A stretch of 64,000 nucleotides of DNA from Cronobacter sakazakii (GTDB taxonomy: Bacteria > Pseudomonadota > Gammaproteobacteria > Enterobacterales > Enterobacteriaceae). The notes beneath the pieces were generated by a model, which saw only the letters and a program-made list of their open reading frames with translations, was not told where the DNA came from and searched no databases. Where the stretch lies: contig NZ_CP011047.1 in the NCBI RefSeq assembly GCF_000982825.1, positions 3,472,001-3,536,000 of the forward strand. Reading direction: 5' to 3'. Numbering within the stretch: position 1 is the stretch's first letter; each line of letters starts with the position of its first letter. This document shows positions 24,975 to 34,144 of this stretch, one piece after another. Both the position numbers and the translations under genes were made by a program.

Positions 24975-26237
24975 TTATGCGGCATGCTGATTTGGGTCTG
25001 CCAATGCTGTTGTTTTGATGTCGAATGGGTTGCTTTTCAGGGAGATCAGCCGACGTAAGTGGCCAATCACCTGTTTACCCGTGATAAAACGCGTGCACTC
25101 GTACTGCCGGTCCGTGCCTTTGTGGCGCGGACACCAGAAATAGTCCTGATGATCAAAATTAAGCCGCACGTCATCCCAGCAGCCGTTGCAGACGTGGGTA
25201 TTGATGACGCGCCAGGGGGTATAAAACTCGCTGGCCGGCAGGCTGAAACCGCTAATCAGCACCACCGGAATGCGACAGCCCCAGGCAAGCCAGGAAAGAC
25301 CGCTGCCGAGGCCGATGAAAAACTCTGCGTGTTCGAGCAGCGCCACGCGGTCGCGCAGCGGCAGGTTGCCGGTAAAATCTTCCGCACCGTGGGGGATTTT
25401 GTTCCAGACATAGCCGCGTCCGACAACACGCTCTTTGTCGATGCACAGCACGCGGTAGCCCTGCGCTTTCAGAAATTCGATCACCTCATGCCAGCCGGTG
25501 CCGTTATTCCAGAATTTGGCCTGGCTGGTGGATTGCGTGGCGATGCAGACATAGGGTTCGGGTATCTGGCGCGGCGAATGGACGCGCAGATCGGGGACGA
25601 TTTCGCTCGGGTCGACGCCCAGAATATGGCCTGCCGTGCGGTGTAACCCGACCGCGCGAAAATCAAACGGCTGCTTGTCGAGATCGCCCTGAAAGAACAG
25701 CCCGACGCGCCAGGTCGCGTAAGGCGGCTCGCGGTGCGTCCGCTGGCTTGCCCAATTCTCCGGTGCGTAAAACTGCAACTGTGTGTAGACGGGCGCGAAA
25801 AGATCGATAATCGGCTGCGCCATCGTGCATTCCACCTGGCAGCCGTAAGTCTGACGAAAGCGTTCGGCATAGGGCACCCATCCCACAAGATCGCCCAGCG
25901 TGCCGGTGGGAAAGGAGATCAGCACCGGTTTGTCGCGCATATCGAGCGCGTGGTCGAGCAGCGGTTCGCTCTGCCCTTTTTTCCAGACCTGTAACCGAAA
26001 CGGGACATAGTATTTCTTGGTACTAATTACCCAGCCTTCGGCGATATCACTCGCAAAAAGTATATTTCCCGTTTCGTCATCGCTTATTTCGACGCGCCAG
26101 TCACCTGCGGGAAGCAGCAGTCTGGCACCGTCATTGAAATCGTACAAAATGCCTTCCGGACCCTGCTGTGTGGGTATTTCCGGGGGTAAAATAAAGGCGT
26201 AGCCATTACTGGCAGATGAAGAAAGCGTCATCGCCAT
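24975..26237 (-). CDS. Autotransporter heptosyltransferase (Aah/TibC type)
   Basis: A 420-residue cytoplasmic glycosyltransferase of the family that adds heptose to serine or threonine of strand-loop-strand autotransporters before secretion. The C-terminal part carries four cysteines, C350, C353 (CNGC), C369 (WCPRH) and C381 (ECTR), the iron-finger arrangement of TibC. The middle region has glycosyltransferase-B features (FIGLGSGLSWLAWGC). It lies directly upstream of the adhesin gene on the same strand. Two possible starts, MAM..., are six bases apart after AAGGTAGGT; the first is used. Heptose substrate (ADP-heptose) and target are inferred from family and context. Confidence 0.9.
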   Translation of the reverse strand: MAMTLSSSASNGYAFILPPEIPTQQGPEGILYDFNDGARLLLPAGDWRVEISDDETGNILFASDIAEGWVISTKKYYVPFRLQVWKKGQSEPLLDHALDMRDKPVLISFPTGTLGDLVGWVPYAERFRQTYGCQVECTMAQPIIDLFAPVYTQLQFYAPENWASQRTHREPPYATWRVGLFFQGDLDKQPFDFRAVGLHRTAGHILGVDPSEIVPDLRVHSPRQIPEPYVCIATQSTSQAKFWNNGTGWHEVIEFLKAQGYRVLCIDKERVVGRGYVWNKIPHGAEDFTGNLPLRDRVALLEHAEFFIGLGSGLSWLAWGCRIPVVLISGFSLPASEFYTPWRVINTHVCNGCWDDVRLNFDHQDYFWCPRHKGTDRQYECTRFITGKQVIGHLRRLISLKSNPFDIKTTALADPNQHAA

Positions 26238-27242
26238 ACCTACCTTAATTATCAGTATCAGGGTTATGCTGCTATTAAATAATTAACCCAACGTGTTTCA
26301 GACACACGTCAACTCTCGGCGCGCTGTTGCCCGAGACAGTTATTTATCCGACATCTTTCCGTTCCTTGAGCCATCTTAAAGCTGGTTTTAGTGTAGCTAC
26401 ATCGTTACTTATTGCAAATTTTTACCAAATATAAAAGTCCTTTTAAATCATAGAGATGAAGAAATGTCACCCTGAGTGACTTTTCACTAAAGCTAAACTT
26501 TACAAGCATTTAGCTCTGCTATAGAGACACTCTTTTAGGATTATCCTTACCTTGCAATACGCAGATCAGGCTATTTTCGGGTAGGGAGAATATATTAACC
26601 GGGCGACAAGCCAGGCGCTAAAAACATATTCTTTGAAGGATTTCAATAGGACAAACGGAAGCTATAGGCTTTTTCTTAAGACAGATATTAGTAGGGATTG
26701 GTTACTGACAGCAATTAATTAATGAATAAAAAATAAACACCCGCGACTGAAACCTTATGTGAATAATGATTTTTAGGACTAATACATAAACGATAATAGA
26801 TATTCCGAAACGTTTTGGGCTGATGAATATATTTTGAGCGTGTTGTTTTATTATTGCGAGCGCATTCACAAGACAGTTGTACAATAACGACGCGCCTATA
26901 ACGTTTTGTCATCCTTCCTTAACGGGTAAGTAACAGAAACGAAGCGGTGGCAGCTTTTCCATTATGAAACAGCGTTTTTAATTCCTTTCTGTCCTGGTGG
27001 AAGCTATAATGCGGGCATTCTAACTTGAATGGTTTCAGCACATTGGATATCGCCTTTACCGTCGAACAATCGCTCACTCGCCGCCTGGCTGAACCACAAG
27101 CACACTTTCTCCTGCACGCTTTTTTGATGTCACCTATCCTTAGGCTGTGGCATCACAACTTTCGCAACACAAGTTTACCCAAACGGCAGAGTACGCCGCA
27201 GGGCATGATTTCCATATCCTTCAACTAAAGATTAAGACTGTC
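26238..27242. other. Long AT-rich spacer between the heptosyltransferase gene and pykF
   Basis: About 1 kb without a supported gene. From 26240 to 26930 the base composition is clearly more AT-rich than the flanks. Small frames at 26702-26912 (minus) and 27025-27228 (plus) lack ribosome sites and recognisable sequence. The left part should contain the promoter of the glycosyltransferase-adhesin unit; I could not fix its position. The right part holds the pykF promoter and a long pykF leader of about 230 bases. Confidence 0.7.
26982..27039 (+). promoter_or_regulatory. pykF promoter with Cra operator
   Basis: A consensus -10 TATAAT is at 27005-27010, with TTCCTT at 26982-26987 at 17-base spacing. 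Just downstream, TTGAATGGTTTCAG at 27025-27038 matches the Cra (FruR) site type known at E. coli pykF. Binding downstream of the start fits repression relieved by fructose-1-phosphate or fructose-1,6-bisphosphate. Confidence 0.7.
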
Positions 27243-28655
27243 ATGAAAAAGACGAAAATTGTTTGCACCATCGGCCCGAAAACCGAATCCGAAGAAATGC
27301 TGACCAAAATGCTCGACGCGGGCATGAACGTGATGCGCCTTAACTTCTCCCACGGCGATTACGAAGAACACGGTCAGCGCATCAAAAACCTGCGCAATGT
27401 TCTTGCGAAAACCGGCAAGCAAGCCGCCATTCTGCTGGACACGAAAGGCCCGGAAATCCGCACCATCAAACTGGAAGGCGGCAATGACGTCTCCCTGAAA
27501 GCGGGCCAGACCTTTACCTTTACCACCGACAAATCCGTTGTCGGCAACAGCGAAATTGTTGCGGTGACCTACGAAGGCTTCACCAAAGACCTTTCCGTCG
27601 GCAACACCGTGCTGGTGGATGACGGCCTGATCGGCATGGAAGTGACGGCCATCGAAGGTAACAAAGTCATCTGTAAAGTGCTGAACAACGGCGATCTGGG
27701 TGAAAACAAAGGCGTTAACCTGCCGGGCGTTTCCATCGCGCTGCCAGCGCTTGCTGAGAAAGACAAGAAAGATCTGATTTTCGGTTGCGAGCAGGGCGTC
27801 GACTTTGTCGCAGCCTCCTTTATTCGTAAACGCTCTGACGTCGAAGAAATTCGCCAGCACCTGAAAGCGCACGGCGGCGAGCACATCCAGATCATCTCCA
27901 AAATCGAAAACCAGGAAGGCCTGAACAACTTCGACGACATCCTCGAAGCGTCTGACGGCATCATGGTCGCGCGTGGCGACCTGGGCGTGGAAATCCCGGT
28001 AGAAGAAGTGATCTTCGCGCAGAAGATGATGATCGAAAAATGTATCCGCGCGCGTAAAGTCGTTATCACCGCAACGCAGATGCTGGATTCCATGATTAAG
28101 AACCCGCGTCCGACCCGCGCTGAAGCAGGCGACGTGGCGAACGCCATTCTCGACGGCACCGATGCCGTGATGCTGTCTGGCGAATCCGCAAAAGGCAAAT
28201 ATCCGCTGGAAGCAGTAACCATCATGGCGACCATCTGCGAGCGCACCGACCGCGTGATGACCAGCCGTCTGGAGTTCAACAACGACAGCCGTAAACTGCG
28301 TATCACCGAAGCCGTCTGCCGCGGTGCGGTGGAAACTGCCGAGAAACTGGAAGCGCCGCTGATCGTGGTGGCGACCGAAGGCGGTAAATCCGCGAAATCC
28401 GTTCGTAAATACTTCCCGGACGCGACTATCCTTGCGCTGACCACCAACGAACTGACCGCGCGTCAGCTGGTGCTGAGCAAAGGCGTGGTGCCGCAGCTGG
28501 TGAAAGAGATCTCTTCTACGGATGATTTCTATCGTCTGGGTAAAGATGCCGCACTGGAAAGTGGTCTCGCGAAGAAAGGCGATGTGGTGGTAATGGTCTC
28601 TGGCGCACTGGTACCGAGCGGTACGACCAATACCGCGTCTGTACACGTCCTGTAA
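27243..28655 (+). CDS. pykF: Pyruvate kinase I PykF
   Basis: A 470-residue enzyme converting PEP and ADP to pyruvate and ATP; length equals E. coli PykF. Motifs include the substrate-binding LNFSHGDYEEH near the N-terminus, the catalytic IISKIENQEG, and MVARGDLGVEIP with ligands for Mg2+. The A domain is interrupted by a B domain (about 70-170), and the C-terminal allosteric domain binds fructose-1,6-bisphosphate. ATG at 27243 (MKKTKIVCTIGPK) is used; an upstream in-frame codon at 27147 has no support. Codon use is strongly biased, as expected for high expression. Confidence 0.98.
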   Translation: MKKTKIVCTIGPKTESEEMLTKMLDAGMNVMRLNFSHGDYEEHGQRIKNLRNVLAKTGKQAAILLDTKGPEIRTIKLEGGNDVSLKAGQTFTFTTDKSVVGNSEIVAVTYEGFTKDLSVGNTVLVDDGLIGMEVTAIEGNKVICKVLNNGDLGENKGVNLPGVSIALPALAEKDKKDLIFGCEQGVDFVAASFIRKRSDVEEIRQHLKAHGGEHIQIISKIENQEGLNNFDDILEASDGIMVARGDLGVEIPVEEVIFAQKMMIEKCIRARKVVITATQMLDSMIKNPRPTRAEAGDVANAILDGTDAVMLSGESAKGKYPLEAVTIMATICERTDRVMTSRLEFNNDSRKLRITEAVCRGAVETAEKLEAPLIVVATEGGKSAKSVRKYFPDATILALTTNELTARQLVLSKGVVPQLVKEISSTDDFYRLGKDAALESGLAKKGDVVVMVSGALVPSGTTNTASVHVL

Positions 28656-28683
28656 TAATATCCACCTATTTTTATGTATGATT

Positions 28684-28708
28684 AAAAAGGCGCCGCGAGG
28701 CGCCTTTT
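28684..28708 (+). terminator. Terminator of pykF
   Basis: The hairpin AAAAAGGCGCC-GCGA-GGCGCCTTTT is preceded by A and followed by T bases, 28 bases after the pykF stop. Confidence 0.85.
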
Positions 28709-28892
28709 AATTTGGCTTAAATAGACGCTGTGAATAAAAAAGCAAATCGGATTTCACTATTTAAGATTGTTTTTTTCTAAGATGAATCCGATGAAAGTTA
28801 GCTGTTTTCCCTCAATTTTTTTAATGATCCGCGTAAGGTCGATGCTTCTTTGAGCGAACGATCAAAATTAAGCGTATTCCCATCAAAAAAAT

Positions 28893-28923
28893 ATTCTCAA
28901 CCTAAAAAACTTTGTGTAATACT
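28893..28923 (+). promoter_or_regulatory. lpp promoter
   Basis: TTCTCAAC, an A-rich spacer and TAATACT, followed by the leader ACATGGAGATTAACTCAATC, are practically the same as the well-studied E. coli lpp promoter and 5' leader. It is expected to be a very strong constitutive promoter. Confidence 0.9.
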
Positions 28924-28955
28924 TGTAACGCTACATGGAGATTAACTCAATCTAG

Positions 28956-29204
<249 letters not shown>

Positions 29205-29219
29205 TAGTACCGTGTGATA

Positions 29220-29252
29220 GAAAAATGGCGCACATTGTGCGCCATTTTTTTT
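29220..29252 (+). terminator. Terminator of lpp
   Basis: The stem ATGGCGCACA-TTG-TGCGCCAT is followed by eight T, nearly identical to the E. coli lpp terminator. Confidence 0.95.
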
Positions 29253-29355
29253 GCCTGTCTCCTGCCCTCTCGCCTCTTCTGTTTTTACGCTTTGCACTGA
29301 TAACCAAAACCCGACGCCATAAACTTCCGTATCACCGGGATGCAGCCAGACACGA

Positions 29356-30390
29356 TCACTGAATCGTGACGCGCCCTGCTGTGGGCTCTGCCGCGTCAGA
29401 GAGTGTCTCACCGCCTGACGGCATCACAGCCGCTTTCACGCTCTGTATCGTCGTCACGGGCGCAGGCGTCGTGCTGTGTGCATCCACCTGAACGGGATAG
29501 CCCGCCCTGCGCGTCAGCGCGTTATCCACCGCCACCGCGTCGGTGCCCGCGTCGTCAATAAACTGTCCGAAAGCGGCGTTAATCGCCACGGGCATCGTCT
29601 GCGGATTGTCGGCATCACTGCGCGAGAGCGGCTGGTGCACTTCCACATAGCGTCTGCCGTCCGGCTCCGTGGAATATTTCACCGGTTCATTGATGATTTG
29701 CACCCGCGTGCCCCACGCCACCTGGGTAAACAGCGATTTGATATCGGCGGCGCGCATACGGATACAACCTGAACTTGCGCGCAGCCCGATACTGCTGCGG
29801 GCATTGGTGCCGTGAATAAGATATTCGCCGCCACCCTGCTGTAAACGCAGCGCAAAGCGCCCCAGCGGGTTATTCGGCCCGGCGGGTATCACAGCAGGCA
29901 GCGTGATGCCCTGCGCCTGTGAGCGCGCGCGCATGGCGGCGATTGGCGTCCAGGTCGGGTTGGGGATTTTCTGGATGATGCGGGTGGTCATGACCGGCGT
30001 TTCGCGCCCCGTCAGGCCGATGCCTATCGGATAGACCTCCACGCGGTTCTCGCCTGGCGGATAGTAGTAAAGGCGCAGCTCAGCGAGATTAACCACTATG
30101 CCCTCGCGCGGCGTGTCGGGCAGCAGCATCTGCGAGGGGATCGTCAGCTCGCTGCCGGGCATCGGCAGATAAGGGTCAACGGTGTTATTGGCCTCCAGCA
30201 GTAACAGCACGCCGGTCTGATACCGCTCGGCGATTTTCTCAAGGCTTTGACTGTTTGCAGGAACAAGCCAGGTCTGATTCTGGCCAATCAGGCGGCTGCC
30301 GGGCGGCGGGAGCGGATAATCCACCGCCGACGCCTGCGTCGCGCCCATCAGCAGCAGCGCGAACAGCGGGAAGGAAAAAATCGGTTTCAT
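29356..30390 (-). CDS. ldtE: L,D-transpeptidase LdtE
   Basis: A 344-residue periplasmic YkuD-family enzyme that forms 3-3 (diaminopimelate) cross-links in peptidoglycan. It has an N-terminal signal peptide (cleavage near ASA-VDYPL), a LysM-like region (about 35-85) and the catalytic motif HGTNARSSIGLRASSGCIRM with the active Cys. ATG at 30390 is preferred over an in-frame GTG six bases upstream because AGG lies eight bases before it. The order lpp-ldtE-sufE is that of E. coli. The C-terminal tail differs in sequence and is longer than in E. coli (334 residues). Confidence 0.93.
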   Translation of the reverse strand: MKPIFSFPLFALLLMGATQASAVDYPLPPPGSRLIGQNQTWLVPANSQSLEKIAERYQTGVLLLLEANNTVDPYLPMPGSELTIPSQMLLPDTPREGIVVNLAELRLYYYPPGENRVEVYPIGIGLTGRETPVMTTRIIQKIPNPTWTPIAAMRARSQAQGITLPAVIPAGPNNPLGRFALRLQQGGGEYLIHGTNARSSIGLRASSGCIRMRAADIKSLFTQVAWGTRVQIINEPVKYSTEPDGRRYVEVHQPLSRSDADNPQTMPVAINAAFGQFIDDAGTDAVAVDNALTRRAGYPVQVDAHSTTPAPVTTIQSVKAAVMPSGGETLSDAAEPTAGRVTIQ

Positions 30391-30483
30391 AAGCACGACC
30401 TGTTTTCACCGGCGAGGCCGGAATGCTGAACATCCGCGAGGCCGCAGAGGCCACGCGTGACGAGGAAAAGTCGTGCTTTAAGA

Positions 30484-30900
30484 TTAGCTCAGGTCGGCGG
30501 CTTTCGCGCGGATAGCGCGGATCATCGCCTCTAAGCCCTGAGAGCGGGACGGGGTGAGGTGCTGGGTCAGCGACATCTCTTCAAACCACGGACGCACGTC
30601 GAAGTTCACGATATCCTGCGCCGTCATCTGCTGGTAGAGCGCGAACACCACGGCGATAAGCCCTTTGACGATGGCGGCATCGCTGTCGCCGCGCATCTCA
30701 ATCACGCCGTTCTCGCCAGGGTTCATCACAATCCAGACCTGGCTCTGGCAGCCCTGGATGCGGTGCGCGGGCGTGCGTTCGGCGTCGTCGAGCGGTGCCA
30801 GGCGCTGCCCCAGCTCAATGATATAGAGATATTTTTCTTCCCAGTTGGCGCAGCGGTTGAAGTTACGCAGCAGTTTTTCTTTTTCCGGCAAACCAGCCAT
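30484..30900 (-). CDS. sufE: Cysteine desulfuration protein SufE
   Basis: A 138-residue sulfur acceptor that stimulates SufS and passes persulfide sulfur to SufBCD. The acceptor Cys51 is in HRIQGCQSQVW. The length equals that of E. coli SufE. It is the last gene of the suf operon, 11 bases after sufS. Confidence 0.97.
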   Translation of the reverse strand: MAGLPEKEKLLRNFNRCANWEEKYLYIIELGQRLAPLDDAERTPAHRIQGCQSQVWIVMNPGENGVIEMRGDSDAAIVKGLIAVVFALYQQMTAQDIVNFDVRPWFEEMSLTQHLTPSRSQGLEAMIRAIRAKAADLS

Positions 30901-30911
30901 TCTCGCTCCTT

Positions 30912-32132
30912 TTAGCCTAACAAACGATGAATGCGGATAAGCCCGGCCACCAGCCGGTCCACTTCATCTTCGGTATTGTACATCGCGAGCGACGCGCGGC
31001 ACATCGCAGGCACGCCGTAGAACTCCATTAGCGGCATCGCGCAGTGGTGGCCGGTACGTACCGCAATACCGTAATTATCGAGAAAACTGCCCACGTCATA
31101 GGCGTGGTGCTTGCCAAGATTAAACGCGATAACGCCAAGGCGTTCCTGAGGGCCATAAATCTGTAAGTCCGGCACCGCCTGCAACTCGCGCAGCGCATAC
31201 GCCATCAGCGTGCGCTCGTAATCGTGAATATTCTCAAGGCCAATGGCATCGACATAATCCATCGCCGCGCCAAGGGCGATAATGCCGCCCGTGTTCGGCG
31301 TTCCGGCTTCAAACCGCCACGGCGCTGCCGCCCAGGTGGTGCCTTCGGTCAGGCTGACGGTCGCTATCATCGCCCCGCCCCCTTCCCACGGCGGCATCGC
31401 CTGGAGAATCTCTTCTTTGGCGTAGAGAATGCCGATCCCGGTCGGCCCGTAAAGCTTATGGCCGGAGAAGAGATAGAAATCGCAGTCCAGCGCCTGTACG
31501 TCTACTTTGTGGTGCATCACCGCCTGCGCGCCGTCCACCAGCACTTTGACGCCCGCCTGATGCGCCGTCGCGATAATGTCCGCGATCGGGTTTTCGGTGC
31601 CGAGCACGTTAGAGACGTGCGTCACCGCCAGCAGGCGGGTGCGCTCATCCATCAGCGACGGCAGTTTATCGAGCTGTAGCGTGCCGTCCTGGTTAATCGG
31701 CAACACGCGAAGCTCAGCGCCGGTACGTGCGCAGAGCATCTGCCAGGGCACGATATTGGCATGATGCTCCATCGCCGTGACGATCAGGTTATCGCCCGCG
31801 CGCAGCTGGCTATTGCCCCAGCTGTTCGCCACCAGGTTGATCCCCTCGGTGGTGCCGCGCACGAATACAATCTCTTCCGGCAGGCGCGCGTTAATGAACT
31901 GCGCGGCGCGAGTGCGCACAGCTTCCATACGCTGGGTCGCGTCCGCGCTCAGGGTATGGATACCGCGATGCACCGCCGCGTAACCGTGGCGGTAGAACTC
32001 CGCCTCAGCCTCAATCACCGCTGTCGGCTTCTGCGCGCTGGCGGCGCTGTCGAGATAGGCCAGCGGCTGGCCGTTGACCTCACGTGCCAGAACCGGGAAA
32101 TCGCTGCGGATCTGCTGTAGAGAAAAACTCAT
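30912..32132 (-). CDS. sufS: Cysteine desulfurase SufS
   Basis: A 406-residue PLP-dependent group II cysteine desulfurase, the length of E. coli SufS. PLP is held by the Lys in FSGHKLYGPTG (about residue 226), and the persulfide-forming Cys is in RTGHHCAMP (about 364). It supplies sulfur to SufE. The start MSFSLQQIRSDFP overlaps the sufD stop as ATGA; the open frame further upstream is sufD in another phase. Confidence 0.97.
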   Translation of the reverse strand: MSFSLQQIRSDFPVLAREVNGQPLAYLDSAASAQKPTAVIEAEAEFYRHGYAAVHRGIHTLSADATQRMEAVRTRAAQFINARLPEEIVFVRGTTEGINLVANSWGNSQLRAGDNLIVTAMEHHANIVPWQMLCARTGAELRVLPINQDGTLQLDKLPSLMDERTRLLAVTHVSNVLGTENPIADIIATAHQAGVKVLVDGAQAVMHHKVDVQALDCDFYLFSGHKLYGPTGIGILYAKEEILQAMPPWEGGGAMIATVSLTEGTTWAAAPWRFEAGTPNTGGIIALGAAMDYVDAIGLENIHDYERTLMAYALRELQAVPDLQIYGPQERLGVIAFNLGKHHAYDVGSFLDNYGIAVRTGHHCAMPLMEFYGVPAMCRASLAMYNTEDEVDRLVAGLIRIHRLLG

Positions 32133-33403
32133 GCCTCTCCCCCTGCAAAGCGCTGACCGATACGCGCCAGCACCTGCTGTTTCAGCGCTTCGTCGTGGAT
32201 GCTTTCGGTCAGCTCCGCGGCAAAGGCGTAAATGATCATCTGCTGCGCCGCCTGTTCGTTGATACCGCGCGAGCGCAGATAGAACATCTGTTCGTCGTCG
32301 ATGCGACCCACGGTAGCGCCGTGGCTGCATTTCACGTCATCGGCGTAAATTTCCAGCTGCGGTTTGGTGTCCACTTCCGCCAGCCTGCCAAGCAGCAGGT
32401 TGTTGTTGGTCATCTGCCCGTCGGTCTTAATGGCATGCTGCGCCACTTTAATCAGCCCGTTAAAGACCGCGCGGCCTTTATCACGCACGATGGTTTTATG
32501 CAGCTGACGGCTGTTGCAGTAGCCTTTGTTGTGCTCAAGCCAGGTGCGGGTGTCGCACACCTCGTTATTCACCGGCAGCGCCAGACTGTTCACGCGAAGC
32601 GTAATGTTCTCGCCGTTGAGCTGCGTGCTGGTGTTGTGGCGCAATACGCCCGCGCCCAGCAGATAGCTGCTGCTGGCGGCATGGGCATCCTGCGACACGA
32701 TTAAATCGTTATGCGCGAAGTGCCAGCTCACCGGGTTTTCAAACGCGAGCTTATAGTGATTAAGCTGCGCGTTAGCGCCCACCTGCATGGTCAGGCGCGC
32801 GCCGGTGAAGTGCGGTTTTTCGTCACGGCTGACGTAATGCTCGATAACCGTCGCCTGCGCGCCTTCGGCAAGCTCCAGATGATGACGATAATGTACGGTG
32901 TTGATTTCATCGCCCGCACGGCCCGCGCTGATGTGCATCAACAGAAGCGCTTTTGACGGCTTCTGGTTACGCGCCACGTGGATATGCGTTACGCTCTGCG
33001 CCAGGCTTTCGGTCAGGTGTAAAAACGCCTCCGGCTGCACCGGCGTGGTCAGCCCGCGGCGGCTGTCGTTCACGCTTATCTCAAAGCCGCTGTTGTCCGT
33101 CGCGTCGCTCAGTTCCGGCGCGAAGCGGCCATCAATAAACACCAGGCGCAGCGCGTCAACGGGCAGCGCCAGCGCGCTCAGTGCTTCCTGGCTTAGCGCC
33201 TCGGCAGCGGGTGCCACGAAATCGTGCTTCAGCAGGCCGTCGAGCGGCGTGTATTTCCAGTCTTCATGTTTACGGGTCGGAAGGCCGAGGCGCAGCAGCT
33301 GTTGCAGATGCTCGCGCGCCTCTTCTGAGCGCTCACCGCCCTGCGCTTCAAACAGGCGATGCCACTGTTGCAGCGCGTTACTGCTGTTCGGTAAGCCAGC
33401 CAT
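32129..33403 (-). CDS. sufD: Fe-S cluster scaffold component SufD
   Basis: A 424-residue beta-helix protein, a SufB paralogue that forms the SufBC2D scaffold and helps iron entry. The functionally important His is in CSHGATVGRID near residue 360. It overlaps sufC by 26 bases at its 5' end and sufS by 4 at its 3' end, so the operon is tightly packed. E. coli SufD has 423 residues. Confidence 0.96.
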   Translation of the reverse strand: MAGLPNSSNALQQWHRLFEAQGGERSEEAREHLQQLLRLGLPTRKHEDWKYTPLDGLLKHDFVAPAAEALSQEALSALALPVDALRLVFIDGRFAPELSDATDNSGFEISVNDSRRGLTTPVQPEAFLHLTESLAQSVTHIHVARNQKPSKALLLMHISAGRAGDEINTVHYRHHLELAEGAQATVIEHYVSRDEKPHFTGARLTMQVGANAQLNHYKLAFENPVSWHFAHNDLIVSQDAHAASSSYLLGAGVLRHNTSTQLNGENITLRVNSLALPVNNEVCDTRTWLEHNKGYCNSRQLHKTIVRDKGRAVFNGLIKVAQHAIKTDGQMTNNNLLLGRLAEVDTKPQLEIYADDVKCSHGATVGRIDDEQMFYLRSRGINEQAAQQMIIYAFAAELTESIHDEALKQQVLARIGQRFAGGEA

Positions 33404-34124
33404 AGCCCTGCTCCTCCAGCTGTTTGACCAGAGAGAAGTCGCCAGACTTCACAATGCGCCCCTGGTAGAGCACATGGACGAAGTCGGGCTTGATGTAGTC
33501 CAGAATGCGCTGATAGTGGGTGACGATGATGAATGAACGCTTACCGTCGCGCAGCGCGTTCACGCCTTCGGAGACGATTTTCAGGGCGTCGATGTCCAGG
33601 CCCGAGTCGGTTTCATCGAGAATACACAGGTCTGGCTCCAGCACCGCCATTTGCAGAATGTCGTTACGCTTTTTCTCACCGCCGGAGAAACCCACGTTAA
33701 CGGAACGGGTCAGCAAGTCTTCCGGCATTTGCAGCAGCTTGATTTTCTCTTCCATCAGATCCTGGAAATCGAAACGATCAAGCTCTTCCTGGCCGCGGTA
33801 TTCGCGCACCGCATTCAGCGCGGTTTGCAGGAAGAACTGGTTGCTGACGCCCGGAATTTCTACCGGATACTGAAACGCCATAAAGATGCCTTCGCCTGCG
33901 CGCTCTTCCGGCGACAGCTCCAGCAGATCTTTGCCTTTGAAACGCACTTCGCCGCCGGTGATTTCATAATCTTCGCGCCCGGCGAGCGTTGCGGAAAGCG
34001 TACTTTTGCCGGAGCCGTTCGGCCCCATGATGGCGTGTACTTCCCCTGGTTTTATTTCAAGGTTCAAACCGCGCAGGATCGCCTTCTCTTCCACGCTGAC
34101 CTGTAAATCTTTGATGCTTAACAT
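33378..34124 (-). CDS. sufC: Fe-S assembly ATPase SufC
   Basis: A 248-residue soluble ABC-type ATPase of the SufBC2D complex; it drives the conformational change for cluster assembly. Walker A is GPNGSGKST (about 35-43), the signature is FSGGEKKRNDI, and Walker B is CILDETDSGLD. The family-typical Glu-Thr-Asp after Walker B is present. Length equals the E. coli protein. Confidence 0.98.
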   Translation of the reverse strand: MLSIKDLQVSVEEKAILRGLNLEIKPGEVHAIMGPNGSGKSTLSATLAGREDYEITGGEVRFKGKDLLELSPEERAGEGIFMAFQYPVEIPGVSNQFFLQTALNAVREYRGQEELDRFDFQDLMEEKIKLLQMPEDLLTRSVNVGFSGGEKKRNDILQMAVLEPDLCILDETDSGLDIDALKIVSEGVNALRDGKRSFIIVTHYQRILDYIKPDFVHVLYQGRIVKSGDFSLVKQLEEQGYGWLTEQQ

Positions 34125-34144
34125 GTCTTATCCTTTTTCTTACC

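Noticed and set aside
26702..26912. Small minus-strand frames of 60 and 65 codons in the AT-rich spacer
   Set aside because: No ribosome site or promoter pattern, and two overlapping phases with no similarity to known small proteins.
27025..27228. 67-codon plus-strand frame upstream of pykF
   Set aside because: It begins within the Cra site and has no ribosome site; best read as the pykF leader.
27225..28646. 473-codon minus-strand frame opposite pykF
   Set aside because: Antisense to intact pykF, with no ribosome site and composition typical of a reverse-strand frame.
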